A stretch of DNA of 64,000 bases from Excoecaria cochinchinensis (GCA_947683425.1 CANTUQ010000106.1:2814001-2878000), one strand, 5' to 3'; positions 48,144 through 60,060 are shown, counted from the first letter of the stretch. Notes: generated from the sequence alone by a model not told the origin. Made by a program: numbers and translations.

Positions 48144-49514
48144 ATGCCTAGTACAAGGAGTTCTTTAGAAGAGCTTGAGCCTTTAAATCCTGAAATTGAG
48201 AGGTTTTTATTGAGTAACCGGAAGTCAAATAAAAAGAAGAACAAAAATAGGAGATCAATTATCATGGCTGAAGAACAAAATCCACCAAGATTGATGGACT
48301 TTGCCACACCTGCATTGAGTGGTGCTCAACAAGGAGTGGTAAGACCAACGGTAAATGCCAATCAATTTGAGATTAAGCCTTCATTATTACAAATGATTCA
48401 AAATAGTATACAATTTTATGGTTTGGCAAATGAGGATCCAAATGCTCATTTGGCAAATTTTCTTGAGATTTGTGATACCTTTAAGATAAATGGGGTTTCA
48501 AATGATGCAATCAAGCTTAGGCTTTTTCCATTCACATTGAAGGATAAAGCAAAGGCTTGGTTGAATTCTTTGACAAGAGGATCTATAACTACTTGGGATC
48601 AATTGGCCCAAGCATTTTTATCAAAATATTTTCCATTGGCCAAAACCGCAAAAATCATAAAGGATATTACTACATTTGTTCAAAATGAAAATGAATCATT
48701 ATATGAGGCTTGGGAAAGATTCAAGGAATTGCAAAGGATGTGTCCACACCATAACTTGCCAAGAGAGTTGTTGATGCAAACATTCTATAATGGTGTAAAT
48801 CCAACCACAAGAGGTACTATTGATGCTGCTGCTGGAGGATCTTTAATGAGAAAAACAATTGATGCAGCATATGAGCTTTTGGAAGAAATGGCAATGAATA
48901 ACTGTATGTGGCCTCCTGAAAGAGTAAGTGAGTATAATAATTCTAATGCTAGAGGGATACATTCAGTAGATTCTATGGTTGCATTACAAGCTCAAGTTGA
49001 GGCTTTAACTCATAGAGTTAATAGCTTAGGCATGGGAGGTAATGTATCAAATGCATGCAATGTGTGTGGTCAAAATGGGCATGATAGTGAAAATTGCACT
49101 TTAGGCATAGCTAATAAAGAGCAAGTTAATTTTCTTCAAAGCCAAGGACGTGGAAATCCTTATTCTAACACTTATAATGTTGGTTGGAGAAATCATCCTA
49201 ACCTTTCATGGGGGAATAATAATGTTAATAACCAAAATAGGGGAGTAGGATATCAACAACCACAAGATAGGTTTGGTGCTTTTGAAGGAAAACTTGATAA
49301 GTTTATTGAGGAAATTAATTATAAGATGAATTTTCAAGATGAAAGTCAAAAGAAACTTGAGGCAAAAATTGATCAAATTACTAAAAATCATGCGGCCTCT
49401 ATTCATAATCTTGAGGTTCAAATAGGCCAACTTGCTAATTGTTTACCTTCTAGGAATCTAGGATGCCTTCCAAGCAATACTGAGGAAAATCCTAGGGAGA
49501 ATATTAAGCCATGA
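48144..49514 (+). CDS. gag: Athila-type gag polyprotein
   Basis: Structural capsid protein, 456 residues, uninterrupted. A basic Lys/Arg patch lies near residues 29-40 (NRKSNKKKNKNRR). The Retrotrans_gag domain covers about 75-260, with conserved features such as LRLFPFTLKDKAKAWL near 125-140 and the WERFKELQRMCPHH segment near 190-205. A CCHC zinc knuckle (CNVCGQNGHDSENC) lies at about 305-318, followed by an Asn/Gly-rich linker and a coiled-coil-like tail (390-440). The start at 48144 follows the leader acceptor; an internal Met at 48264 is an alternative. There is no fusion to protease or reverse transcriptase, unlike full Athila elements. Intact gag with pol lost suggests particles could be built with partner enzymes; that is inference. 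Confidence 0.9.
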   Translation: MPSTRSSLEELEPLNPEIERFLLSNRKSNKKKNKNRRSIIMAEEQNPPRLMDFATPALSGAQQGVVRPTVNANQFEIKPSLLQMIQNSIQFYGLANEDPNAHLANFLEICDTFKINGVSNDAIKLRLFPFTLKDKAKAWLNSLTRGSITTWDQLAQAFLSKYFPLAKTAKIIKDITTFVQNENESLYEAWERFKELQRMCPHHNLPRELLMQTFYNGVNPTTRGTIDAAAGGSLMRKTIDAAYELLEEMAMNNCMWPPERVSEYNNSNARGIHSVDSMVALQAQVEALTHRVNSLGMGGNVSNACNVCGQNGHDSENCTLGIANKEQVNFLQSQGRGNPYSNTYNVGWRNHPNLSWGNNNVNNQNRGVGYQQPQDRFGAFEGKLDKFIEEINYKMNFQDESQKKLEAKIDQITKNHAASIHNLEVQIGQLANCLPSRNLGCLPSNTEENPRENIKP

Positions 49515-50770
49515 TTTGTCTATTTCTTTTATTTAGGTTACTTAATTATATTGTTTTTATTTATGTTTTTGTACTTTGTTTTAAATTTGTTTATATAGTT
49601 TATTTTTGTATTCTAGATTTTCATGTTACTAATATTTTTGTTTTATTTCACAGCTATTTTAGTAAGATTAGATTTGTTTAATAAATATATTAAAAAATAA
49701 ATAAATAAAAAAAAAGAAGCAAAGAAGAAAAAAATTAAGAAAATAAAAATTTTATGAAGACGTTGGCTTCTGTCGCGATCGCGGCAAGTATCGCGATCGC
49801 GACAGAAGGCGATGAAGCAAAACGCAAGCGATTTCAGAAGCGTCACGTCGTGATGCTACTTCACGTGACGTGATGATCTGAGGAAGAGGGACTTCGGCCA
49901 GGTAAGTGCAGAGTGTCACGGCGTGACGTTGCCTCACGTCGCGTGATGAGAGATTTGCAATTTAGGGGTATATCAGGTATGCTTTAAAATTTTTCTTTTC
50001 TTTTCTTTTCCTTTCTGATCTTACTTATTATTTTTTCTATTATTTGGTTTTATTTTATTTTCTTTTCTGATTTAGATTATTAAATTCAATTACATTAACT
50101 TAATTTTACCAATTAAGCATTAAAACACAGGAAACTAAAAAAATTAAAAGCGGGAACTCTAATTTTTAAACCCTAACGTCGTGACCTTTCCTTTTCTCAT
50201 TTCTCATTTCAACTGTTCTTTCATTTTCCTTAACTCAGGTCACGACTTAAAAGACCCTCATTAGCCACTTTTTCTTCTTCGTTTCCTCATTTCACCAAGA
50301 AATTTCGAACTCTTCAATCCTCTGTTTTCATTTCGTTCTTCTAAGTTTTACATTCCAGCATTGTATCTCTATTTCATTTCTTTTCTCTTTTCTCCAATAA
50401 TCTAGGGATTACGAGATTACCAGGTTTGTCTAAATCTTTTCATTTTTCTTTTCTTCTTTACCCTAGCTTATTACATTTCGGTATTTTCCTGCATAACAGA
50501 CTTACATTTCGTTTGTAGTTTATTATTTGTTTCTATATCTGTTTCTATTTCTTTTTCTTCTGTCTATTTGTGTTTTCCTTTAGTGTATTTCGGTTGCATT
50601 TATGTATAACTAAATCACACTCATTTGTAGTTTCTTCTCTGTTTACATTCTTTTCTTTCTTTTATCTTATCAGTTTTCCGTTTGTACATCTCTGTTTTTG
50701 TTAATTTTTTTTTTTCATTGTCTTCAGATTCCCTATAGTTTCATTATCTGTTTAACCAACACAAGCAAAA
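49515..50770 (+). other. Region between gag and ATHILA ORF: pol missing, palindromic motifs, 5' UTR with intron
   Basis: Where pol is expected there is only non-coding DNA. 49770-49948 repeats the U3 motif vocabulary: two tcgcgatcgcg words, then gtcacgtcgtgatg, tcacgtgacgtgatg, gtcacggcgtgac and tcacgtcgcgtgatg. 50424-50727 looks like an intron (donor cag before gtttgt, acceptor ttgtcttcag), followed by 43 bp of leader to the ATG at 50771. This suggests a separate spliced transcript for the second ORF. Confidence 0.5.
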
Positions 50771-51907
50771 ATGGTGAGAACAAAGAATCCCACTGTTCCC
50801 CGAACTGACCAAGAAGAGCAGGAAGCTGAGGTGGTTAACATTGCTGCTCATTATGGTGCCTTGTTTCCTATCTTCTCTGTAGATGAAGGCAGTAGGTATT
50901 TACTACTTCGTAATAGGCATTTGATGCACTGTAAGTTTTTTCCTGACTCTTTACTTAATCAAATTGGTATGTTAGAAGTAGTTAATGATATGTTAAGGGT
51001 ATGTGGGTTGTTTAAATTTGCTTCTATGCATGAAAATGTGCGTCCTGATTTAGTTTTAGAATTTTATACCACATTAAAAAAGAATAATGATAATGAGAAT
51101 TGGTTAGATTTTAGGATGGCTGGACAACCTTATACGTTAACCTATTTTATGATGAATAGGATATTTAGATTTTCTCAAGCTGGTTTGACTGAGCCACCTA
51201 AATCTTTTAAGCCTCATGAATTTTGGACATTTTTGACTGATTTGCAAACTCGTTATAGAGCTAGGGATGCTAAATCCATGTTTATTAAGGATTTGAGATA
51301 TTGGATTTTGCATAGGGTTTTAGCTTCTCTTGTTTTTAATAGGTCCGAATTCAATAGAGTTTCATATAATGAATTGTTTTTGATGTGGTGTATACATAAA
51401 CGCAAGGACGTATGTTGGCCTTTTTGGATAATAAGTCAATTGTTGCAATGTGTACATAAGCATGATTCACCTTTAACACATGGGCATGTTATTTCTAGTA
51501 TTGCAACCAATCTAAATGTGGATCTTGATGCCTATTATAGAGTTTTTCCTTGCCATTATTTTAATAAGACTATGTTAGTTCGTGGAGAGGTTGTTGGAAA
51601 TAATTTTCAGGAAATTCCGGCACGTGCTCGATCATGTTGGAGGGATATTGCTGGAAATGCTGCGCCACAAGTTGAGGAACAAGAAGAAGAAGGAGAGGAG
51701 GAGGCAAGTGAAGATGAAGTAATGCCTGATATTCCAGCTGCTGCTCCTGAAGTTGGTTCATCTAGTCATAACATCCCAATGATGTTATCCAATATGCAAG
51801 AGCAACTATCTGCCATTGAGCGACGTCAAAGGAGGTTGGAGTATAAATTTGATAGTTTCCTGACACAAGCTGGATTTCGGGTTCCTTCACCTCCACCTTC
51901 ACCATGA
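50771..51907 (+). CDS. ATHILA-family ORF (Arabidopsis retrotransposon ORF-1 type, PF03078)
   Basis: 378 residues, uninterrupted. The central part (about 40-290) resembles the ATHILA family protein found between pol and the 3' LTR in Athila elements; visible stretches include MLEVVNDMLRVCGLFKF, WLDFRMAGQPYTLTYFMMNRIF and the C-terminal half with ARARSCWRDIAG. It ends with an acidic run (EEQEEEGEEEASEDE, about 300-314), a coiled-coil segment (LSNMQEQLSAIERRQRRLEYKF) and a Pro-rich tail. The region is sometimes called env-like by position, but I see no signal peptide or membrane helix, so an envelope role is unsupported here. Function unknown; the start is the first ATG after the proposed leader acceptor at 50727. 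Confidence 0.85.
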   Translation: MVRTKNPTVPRTDQEEQEAEVVNIAAHYGALFPIFSVDEGSRYLLLRNRHLMHCKFFPDSLLNQIGMLEVVNDMLRVCGLFKFASMHENVRPDLVLEFYTTLKKNNDNENWLDFRMAGQPYTLTYFMMNRIFRFSQAGLTEPPKSFKPHEFWTFLTDLQTRYRARDAKSMFIKDLRYWILHRVLASLVFNRSEFNRVSYNELFLMWCIHKRKDVCWPFWIISQLLQCVHKHDSPLTHGHVISSIATNLNVDLDAYYRVFPCHYFNKTMLVRGEVVGNNFQEIPARARSCWRDIAGNAAPQVEEQEEEGEEEASEDEVMPDIPAAAPEVGSSSHNIPMMLSNMQEQLSAIERRQRRLEYKFDSFLTQAGFRVPSPPPSP

Positions 51908-53046
51908 TAGGGGAGTTTTCTTTTTATTCATTTCTTTTATTTGTTTTTTTTATTTGTTTTTGTGTGTCATTCCTACACATTGAGGACAATGTTGGTTCTA
52001 AGTGTGGGGGAGTGACTGTGTTATGTGTTGTGATGTTTGTGACTGTGTTTTTGAGTTTGTATATGTATTATGTATGTCAAGTGCATGATTATTTTTGTTT
52101 GTGTGTTTTTATATTTCAATTAGGCTTTTAAGTAAACTTTATTATAAAACATTGTTTATTTGGTATATTGTATAGGTTGTTAAGTCTATTATCTTTTATG
52201 CTCATTTTTATCAGTTTTTCAAAAATTTTTTGAGATGTGTTTTAAGTTTTTCAAGTTATTTTGTTTTACTTATTTCAACATTATAGATTATTTAGTCTTT
52301 TTAACTAACCATATTTTTAAAGTTAGAATTTACTCATTTAGTTTATAATTTTCAATTTCTAGTTGTTTAAGGAAACTATAGCCATAATACTTGCCCTTAT
52401 TTCTTTTCAATAATGGATGAGGACTAAATTTAAAAAGAAAAGTTAAAAGTGGGATGGAGCATAAAATGCACCCACTAAAGTCATAAAAAAAAAAAAAGAA
52501 AAGCAAGATATATATCAAAAATTGTCAAAATATGGGATGGAGCGTAAAACGCACCCATATAACTTTCTCTTGCTAGAACTCAAAAAGAAAAATCAAAAGA
52601 AAAGAAAAAGCAAAGTCTAAAAATGCCATGAGATTGGATTAAGGGTAAGTGAGCTTAAAATGTCCTAAATGCAGCTAGTTGCTTGAGAATTTTAACTTTA
52701 TGATTAATTTTCTTTCTTTATTTCATGTTTAGTTTTAATAGACTTCATACTCTTTATGTTGGCATTAGTAAAGTTTAGTAATTTGTTGAATTTGTGATGC
52801 ATACTTTTAAATTTTGACTTACTGATTTTATTATGAGTGAATGAGATATTTTGGTTCTTTTCAATTCTATTATATATGCTAAATAACAGTGTTTTGTAGT
52901 AATTTTTACTGGTTATTAAATTTTCTTATTTCTTTGATCTTGCTTGAGGACAGGCAAGGGTTTTTGTCTTGCTTGGGGACAAGAAAAGATGTTAATCTAA
53001 ATTTGCTCATGACTTTTTGTCTTGCTTGGGGACAAGCAAGGTTCAA
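51908..53046 (+). other. 3' non-coding region of element B
   Basis: No gene. Contains a hairpin plus PPT-like module (51977-52012), two related gggatggagc.taaaa.gcaccca words (about 52450 and 52533), and gcttggggacaagc hairpins (about 52945-53040). Confidence 0.55.
51977..52012 (+). promoter_or_regulatory. Secondary hairpin plus PPT-like module
   Basis: acattgaggacaatgt hairpin followed by taagtgtgggggag. It copies the arrangement of the true PPT at 53021-53059 (cttgcttggggacaagcaag, then aagtgtgggggaa), about 1.05 kb upstream of it. Confidence 0.45.
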
Positions 53047-53059
53047 GTGTGGGGGAATT
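53047..53059 (+). promoter_or_regulatory. Polypurine tract of element B
   Basis: gtgtgggggaatt directly before the 3' LTR start TGATAGG, preceded by a cttgctt/aagcaag hairpin. Confidence 0.8.
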
Positions 53060-54692
53060 TGATAGGAGCTAAATTGAACTATAATTTAGTATTTATTTTG
53101 TATGAGTTTATGTAATTAATTATGTAATTGTGTGTATAATTTGATGTGATATATTAGATTATGTTTATTTGTATCAGTTGAGTTTTTATGTTGATTTTCT
53201 GTGTTTTTAGGTGAAAATTAAAGAGAAGAACAGATAAAGAAGGAGAGAGATCACGAAGAGGAGCAGATCACGCCGTGACAAGGAGTCACGTGACGTGACT
53301 TGATAAGAAGAAAGAAGAGGAAGGATGAAAAGAAGAAGGGATTGCGAGAGAGAAGGAGTCACGCCGTGAGCTAAGGTCACGTGACGTGACTGAAGAAGAG
53401 AAAGAAGAAAAAGAGAAAGAAAAGAAGAGGAGGAGCTGCGAGAGGAGAGGTCACGGCGTGAGCAATGGTCACGCGACGTGACGCCACAGAGAGGCCAGGA
53501 AAGGAAGGGAAAAGAGAAGAGAAGAGAACGGAGGCGAGGCAACGCGAGACGTGAGCGCCAGTCACGCCACACACGCGAGAAGACACGCCGTGATGGGGAG
53601 TCACGCGACGTGACTGGCCAGAGAGGGAAAAGAAAACCGAAGAGAGGAAAGAATGAAGAAATGGGCAAGCGCGTTCTGTCGCGATCGCGACACTGTTGCG
53701 AGCGCGACAGAGGCAACCGTTGGACGGTTTTCAGCCAAAAGTCACTTGGAAAATCACCTTCTTTCACCCAAAGTTTGCAACCATTCTCAAGGGTCATTTC
53801 AAGAGACACAAGCTTTCAATTATTTTCTATAAATATGTAGTTTAACTGTAGTTTTAATATACAATAAATGATAGATGAATTTTTTAGTTAAGGAATTTTC
53901 TGTATTTTGTAAATAGTTCTTCTTTAGTTAAATTTCCTTATTTAGTTCTATGATTTGAAGAAGAAGATCAAGGAGGAGAAAATCTATTTCAAGAGATTGG
54001 AAAAAAGGGTTGAAAGGCTTCTATCTTATTCTCTTATTTTTAATTCTTCTCCACTATTTTTATGAATATTATTTTAATGAACTTGCATATTATAATTCTT
54101 TCTATTTCTATCTACTTTCATAGTCTTTCATTGTAGATTCTCTATTAATATCTTTTGCATGATCTTTACAAGTTAAAGTAATTCGAGAGTTTGCTTTATC
54201 CGACATTTAATAGAGATTCATTATCAAGGTATATTTGAGAGATTGGTATATTGAGATAATTGCTATAGGTTAGTGTTTATTCTTAAAATATGTAATTAGA
54301 AACCTCTAATTTATTAATGAAAATTGTGAGTTAGAATTTTAATTATATGTTTTAGGCATTTTAATTCATGTCGAGAGAGTGAGTTAAAAGTTTTTTCTAA
54401 CTTGGCTTGCAAGAAAAGATGAAAGATGTTAATCTAAATGATGGAATCAAGTTCATTGTTTTTAATTCTTCATGATTTATTTTATCTTCTTTTGACTATC
54501 ATTAACTAGGTTTAATAAGTTTACATATTAGATTAGATTAAAACCAACTCTACCATTAATTAATAATTGTAAACAAGATTAAAATCAATTAGTAATAGTG
54601 TGTAACACGTTCCCTGTGGGATCGATATCTAAAGTACTATTGCGGTACACCGTATACTTGCGGTATGTTGCATCATTAGAAAATGCACAACA
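53060..54692 (+). repeat. Element B 3' LTR
   Basis: 1,633 bp like the 5' LTR, ends gcacaaca, then duplication aattt and resumption of the LTR of element A. Confidence 0.92.
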
Positions 54693-54697
54693 AATTT

Positions 54698-55363
54698 GGA
54701 GAGACAAAGCTTGTGTGAAGCAAAAATGGTGGAAAGGAAAAGGAAAGCTAATTTTTGGGTTTGAGGGGAAATAACGGGACAAAGCTAGAATTTTTGGGGA
54801 GAATTTTAGACTTTTCTACAGCATTCTCTCTTTTCTTCTAGTGGTAAAAAGGAATGGCTAAGATTTAATCCCTAACTATTTGATCTAATGGCTTGAAATT
54901 AAGCCACTTATCACTCATTCCTTCATCCCTACCTATCCATTTATTTTAAACTTACACACACCTTATTATAACTTTATTTTAATGATCTTTATGTCCTCAA
55001 ATGCTTAAAATATGTTAATTAAACCCATTAATTAATTAAATCTTGGTTTTGAACCCTTTTTCAAGAATTCTCATTTTATATGTCAGAATGCTCTGAAAAT
55101 TTTTCCTATCTGTCCTAACATGCCCAAGAACATATGGTTAAAATTTTAGCTCATTCCGACATCGTTTCGATATACTTTTGGCTTTAGCGGTCTGGCCAGC
55201 CAGTCCGAAACCCGAAATTCCAAAATTGCCAGAAAATTTATTTTTCACTTCTAATATTTTATTTAAATTATTTCTAACATATCTATGCAATTAAAATAAA
55301 TTTCGGAGATCTGTACAATATTTTTGAGTTCGGTCAAATTGATGCAAATTTGGGGGCGTTACA
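54698..55363 (-). repeat. Element A 3' LTR, proximal part
   Basis: Continuation of 44147-46365 after element B, ending ggcgttaca. On the minus strand the PPT agtgggggagaaa (plus 55364-55376) precedes it. Confidence 0.85.
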
Positions 55364-58300
55364 TTTCTCCCCCACTAAATTTAAAATTTCGTCCTCGAAA
55401 TTTACCTGAGTTGAATAAATACGGATACTGTTGTCTCATCATTTCCTCGGGCTCCCAGGTGGCTTCTTCCATATTGTGACGTGTCCAAAGCACTTTGACC
55501 AATGGAATCTGCTTGTTTCGCAACTATCTGATTTCTCGTGCCAAAATTTTCATCGGTTCTTCATCATAAGATAGATCGGGTCTCAGTTGAATTTCCTTTG
55601 GTGTGATAATGTGAGATGGATCTGAATGGTATCTCCGTAACATGGAAACATGAAATACGTCATGGATTCTTTCTAATTCTGACGGTAATTTTAACTTATA
55701 AGCAACTGGTTCCACTCGCTTTATTACTTCATATGGCCCAATAAATCTGGGACTGAGCTTACCCTTCTTGCCAAACCGTAGGACCTTGCGCCATGGTGAA
55801 ACTTTCAAGAATACTTTATCCCCCACATTGAATTCTACATCCTTTCTTTTTAAGTCAACATAGGACTTTTGCCTATCTGTCACGGCTTTCAGGTTATCTT
55901 TAATCAACTTTGCCTTTTCCTCAGTCTCTTTGATCAAATCAGGTCCCACCAACTTACTCTCGGCCAGTTCAGTCCAACATAGCGGAGTTCGACATTTCCT
56001 CCCATATAATGCTTCAAAAGGTGCCATTTTAATGCTAGACTGATAACTATTGTTATAAGCGAACTCTGCCAATGGAAGGTATTTTTCCCAAGTTCCGCCG
56101 AATTCTAGTATACAGCACCGCATCATGTCTTCTAATATTTGTATTACCCGCTCAGATTGGCCATCTGTTTGTGGATGAAAAGCAGTACTATAATCTAAGC
56201 GGGTTCCCAATGCTTCCTGAAGTTTCTGCCAAAATCTAGAAGTGAACCACGGGTCTCTGTCGGAAATAATAGAAATGGGCACACCATGCAGCCTTACTAT
56301 CTCATTCACATAAATTTCCGCAGACTTCGATAAAGAGAAATCAGATCTCACCGGAAGAAAATGGGCAAACTTGGTCATTCTGGATAGAATCATGTTTCTT
56401 TCTAGTAAGTGGTAATCCGGATACAAAGTCCATAGTGATCCGTTCCCATTTCCATTCTGGTATGATGATGGGATGCAATAACCCCGATGGAACTTGGTGC
56501 CCTGCTTTTACTTGCTGGCATATCAAACATCTGGCCACAAAGTCTGCTATGTCTTTTTTCATCCCAGGCCACCAGTAGGTTGTTTTTAACGCTTGATACA
56601 TTTTATTGCTACCTGGATGTATAGTGTAATTGCTGCTATGGGCTTCTATCAGGATATTCTTCTTCAATTCTTCATTATCAGGTACACAAATCCTATTCTT
56701 GTAGTATAAGCATTCATCAGGACCCAAAGTGAACTCACTTTCCTTTCCAGCTTGTACTTGAGAAATGATAGAGGCTAACCTGTCATCCTGCCTCTGAATG
56801 GCTTTCACCTGTTGTAGCCAACTCGGTCTTAATTGCATTTCAGCTATGAGTGCTCCATCATGTGCTACATTCAACTTAATATTCATAGCTCGAAGGGCTA
56901 CCAAATATTTTCTGCTTAATGCATCTGCCACCATATTCGCCTTGCCAGGGTGATAATCAATTAAACAATCATAGTCTTTAATAAGCTCTAGTCACCGTCT
57001 TTGTCTCAAGTTGAGTTCTTTCTGTGTGGGCAAGTATTTTAAACTTTTGTGATCGGTGTATATGTAACATTTTTCGCCATATAGGTAGTGTCTCCAAATT
57101 TTCAAGGCAAACACAATTGCTGCTAACTCTAGATCATGGGTAGGATAATTCCTTTCATGCGATTTCAGCTGCCTAAAAGCATATGCTACCACTTTCCCTT
57201 CCTGCATAAGTACACATCCCAACCCGTTCCTAGAGGCATCGCTATAAATGACATAAGGTTTACCTGAAGTAGGCTGTGTGAGAATGGGAGCTTCAGTTAA
57301 CATTTTCTTCAATTTTTCAAAGCTTTCTCGGCATTTATCAGTCCATTCGAATCTGACATTCTTCTGTAATAACTTGGTAAGTGGGGAAGCTATCATGGAG
57401 AATCCCTTGACAAACCGCCTGTAATACCCAGCCAATCCGAGGAAACTTCGAACTTCTGTAACATTTTTAGGTGGTTTCCATTCCAAAATGGCTTCAATCT
57501 TCTTAGGATCCACTTTAATTCCCTCTGCCGATACCACATGGCCAAGAAAAGTAACTTCATTCAACCAGAATTCGCACTTACTGAATTTAGCATACAGCTG
57601 CTTGTCCCTCAATGTCTGTAATACTATCCTCAAATGTTGATCATGTTCCTCTGGAGTTTTAGAGTATATTAGAATGTCATTAATGAACACCACCACAAAC
57701 TGGTCTAGGTACGGATGAAAAATACGGTTCATTAAATCCATAAATGCAGCTGGTGCATTAGTAAGGCCAAATGGCATAACTACAAATTCATAGTGTCCAT
57801 AACGAGTGCGAAAAGCAGTCTTTGGGATGTCTACTTCCCTCACCCGAAGCTGATGATAACCTGACCTCAAGTCAATTTTTGAAAATATGCCTGCTCCCTT
57901 CAACTGGTCAAATAAATCATCAATTCTGGGTAACGGATATTTATTCTTGATAGTGACTTTATTCAATTGCCTATAGTCGATACATAGCCTGAGGGACCCA
58001 TCTTTCTTCTTCACAAACAATACTGGAGCTCCCCAGGGTGATACACTAGGACGAATGAAGCCTTTTTCCAGCAATTCCTGTAATTGAATTTTCAACTCTT
58101 TCAACTCTGTTGGTGCCATGCGATAAGGAGCCATCGAAATAGGTGCAGTACCCGGTAACACATCAATTGTAAATTCAACTTCTCTTTCAGGTGGCAATCC
58201 TGGTAAATCATCAGGAAAAACATCGGGAAAGTCTCGGACTGTGGATACATCACTAATCTTCAGTTTCTCTTCTTTAGCTTCTGTTACAAAAGCTAAATAA

Positions 58301-60060
58301 GCTGCACACCCCTTCCGAATGCACCTATGTGCCGCAGTAGCCGAGATAACATTCGACAAATAATTGGATCGTTCACCCACAACTATGATTTCTTCTTCTT
58401 TCGGAGTCTTTAAAGTAATTCTTTTCAAACGACAGTCAACTATCACCTGGTATTTGTGAAGCCAATCCATCCCCAAGATGACATCAAATTCATGAAATGG
58501 AAGCTCAATCAAATTTGCAGGGAAGATAGTCTGCTGTATCTGAATAGGATAATCCCTATATATCTTGTTCACCACCACACTGTGACCCAATGGGTTGCTT
58601 ACCAAGATATCCTGATCTAATTGTGCTTTTTCTAACCCTTTTCCATGTGCAATTCTAGTGCTCAAGTACGAGTGGGTGGACCCAGGATCTATTAATGCAC
58701 AAACAAGTTCGTCAAACAAGTAAAATTTACCTACAATTACGTCTGGTGCATACTGGTCCTCCCGGGCTCTCACTGCATAAGTCCGTGCAAAAGGGGGCTT
58801 ATCTGTAGCTGGTGAAGCTGGTGCACTACCCCGAGTGGATATAGCCTGATTATGTCCACCTCTACCTCATCCTCGAGCTGAGGTAGTAGCCTGTCTACTG
58901 ATAGGAGCTTGTACAGTTGATGTGGTAGTCTGTGTCTGCGCCCGTGGACAATTTCTCTGAAATTGCTCCCGGGACCCACATCTCAGGCATGCCCCTGTTA
59001 ATCTCCAACATTCGCCCTGGTGTCGATGCCCGTAATGCTCACAAGCTGGTACTTCATATCTGTTAGGGCCCTGGCCTCGAGGAGCATTGCCCACCGAAGC
59101 TGTGGATGGTGCTGCTTTAGCTGTAGTATGCTGACTAGCTGCTGGCGTAGTTATGGAGTCTGGTGGGGAAGCTACAATTGAACCTCTGGCTCTTTTACTG
59201 GACCCACTACCAGCTGCTCCCGAAGATGGTCTTCTTCTTTGTTGAACCCGAGCCCGTCTATTTGCTTCTTCAAATTGAATTGCTTCCATTTTGATTGGTG
59301 CATTAACTAGTTCTTTTCTATTGGTATAGTCCCGCACTGCTAGCACTTTTCTAAGGTCATTATGGAGTCCCCTCTCAAAAAGTTGGCACATCTTCTCAAG
59401 TGGAATTCGGTAGTCTTTCATATAAAAACTGAGCCTCTCAAACTCCCGGTCATACTCTTGCACCGTCCGGTTTCCCTGGCGTAATCGCCAAAATGCCTCC
59501 TCCATAGACCTTTGAAATTCTTTACCCACATACTTGTCTCTGAATTGCTGGTAAAAATAATCCCATGTAATCTATTCAGGTGGGGTGTAGCGCCTAATGG
59601 TGTCCCACCATACATATGCTGGGCCTTGAAATAATGCAACTGCTCCCTCTAATTTTTCTTCTGGTGGACTGTGGGTAATCTCAAATAATCTTTCAATTTT
59701 ATTTAGCCACTCCTCGGCTTCCGTAGCAGTAACCTGTTCTCGACCATAAAAGTCTTCTGCACCCAATCTTCTTAACTGTTCTAGGATGGACTTTCTAGCT
59801 GGCTGAGGTGGTGGTTGTTGCTGAGGCTGAAGAGGAGTTGGGGCCTGAAATTTGTGAAAGAACTCCGCCATCGTCTGCATGAAATCAGCTAGTGCAGGAA
59901 GCGAAGGTGCTTGAGGTACTGGAGTAGGAGCATGCTGACTAGGTGGCTGTGATCGATTATTTGGTGTTGACTCATTCACTTCTCGACTTGCTGAGGCCCC
60001 GCTCTCAGCATCACTCACCAGCTCAGTTGCTTGTCTGGAGTCGGAAGCCATGGCTATCAC
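55359..60060 (-). pseudogene. Element A gag-pol polyprotein gene, inactivated
   Basis: One reading frame from about 60060 leftward: gag with a Retrotrans_gag core (59000-59900; WLNKIERLFE, FERGLHNDLRKVLAVRDY) and a Cys/His knuckle near 58970-59040; protease with DPGSTHSYLS near 58690; reverse transcriptase (58100-57600), RNase H (57250-57000), the H2C2 zinc finger with CLICQ near 56530, integrase core, and a chromodomain-like C-terminus (TWEPEEMM) ending at 55359, inside the LTR. Lesions: TAG at 59572-59574, TGA at 58867-58869, TGA at 56992-56994, a small deletion with frameshift near 56400 that removes the segment bearing the first integrase Asp, and TAG at 55524-55526. The catalytic RT motif reads FINDIL (Asn codon at 57679-57681), losing one catalytic Asp. 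It cannot make a working polyprotein. Confidence 0.9.

Larger units (their letters stand above)
46366..54692 (+). mobile_element. Element B: Athila-like retrotransposon lacking pol, nested in the LTR of A
   Basis: 8.3 kb, plus orientation, with two 1,633-bp LTRs and the perfect 5-bp duplication aattt (46361-46365, 54693-54697). Primer site for tRNA-Asp at 48005-48022, gag 48144-49514, ATHILA-family ORF 50771-51907, and PPT at 53047-53059. No protease, reverse transcriptase, RNase H or integrase is present between gag and the second ORF (1.26 kb), so transposition would need enzymes in trans. The LTRs differ at about ten sites by eye, so insertion is fairly young and later than A. Confidence 0.9.
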
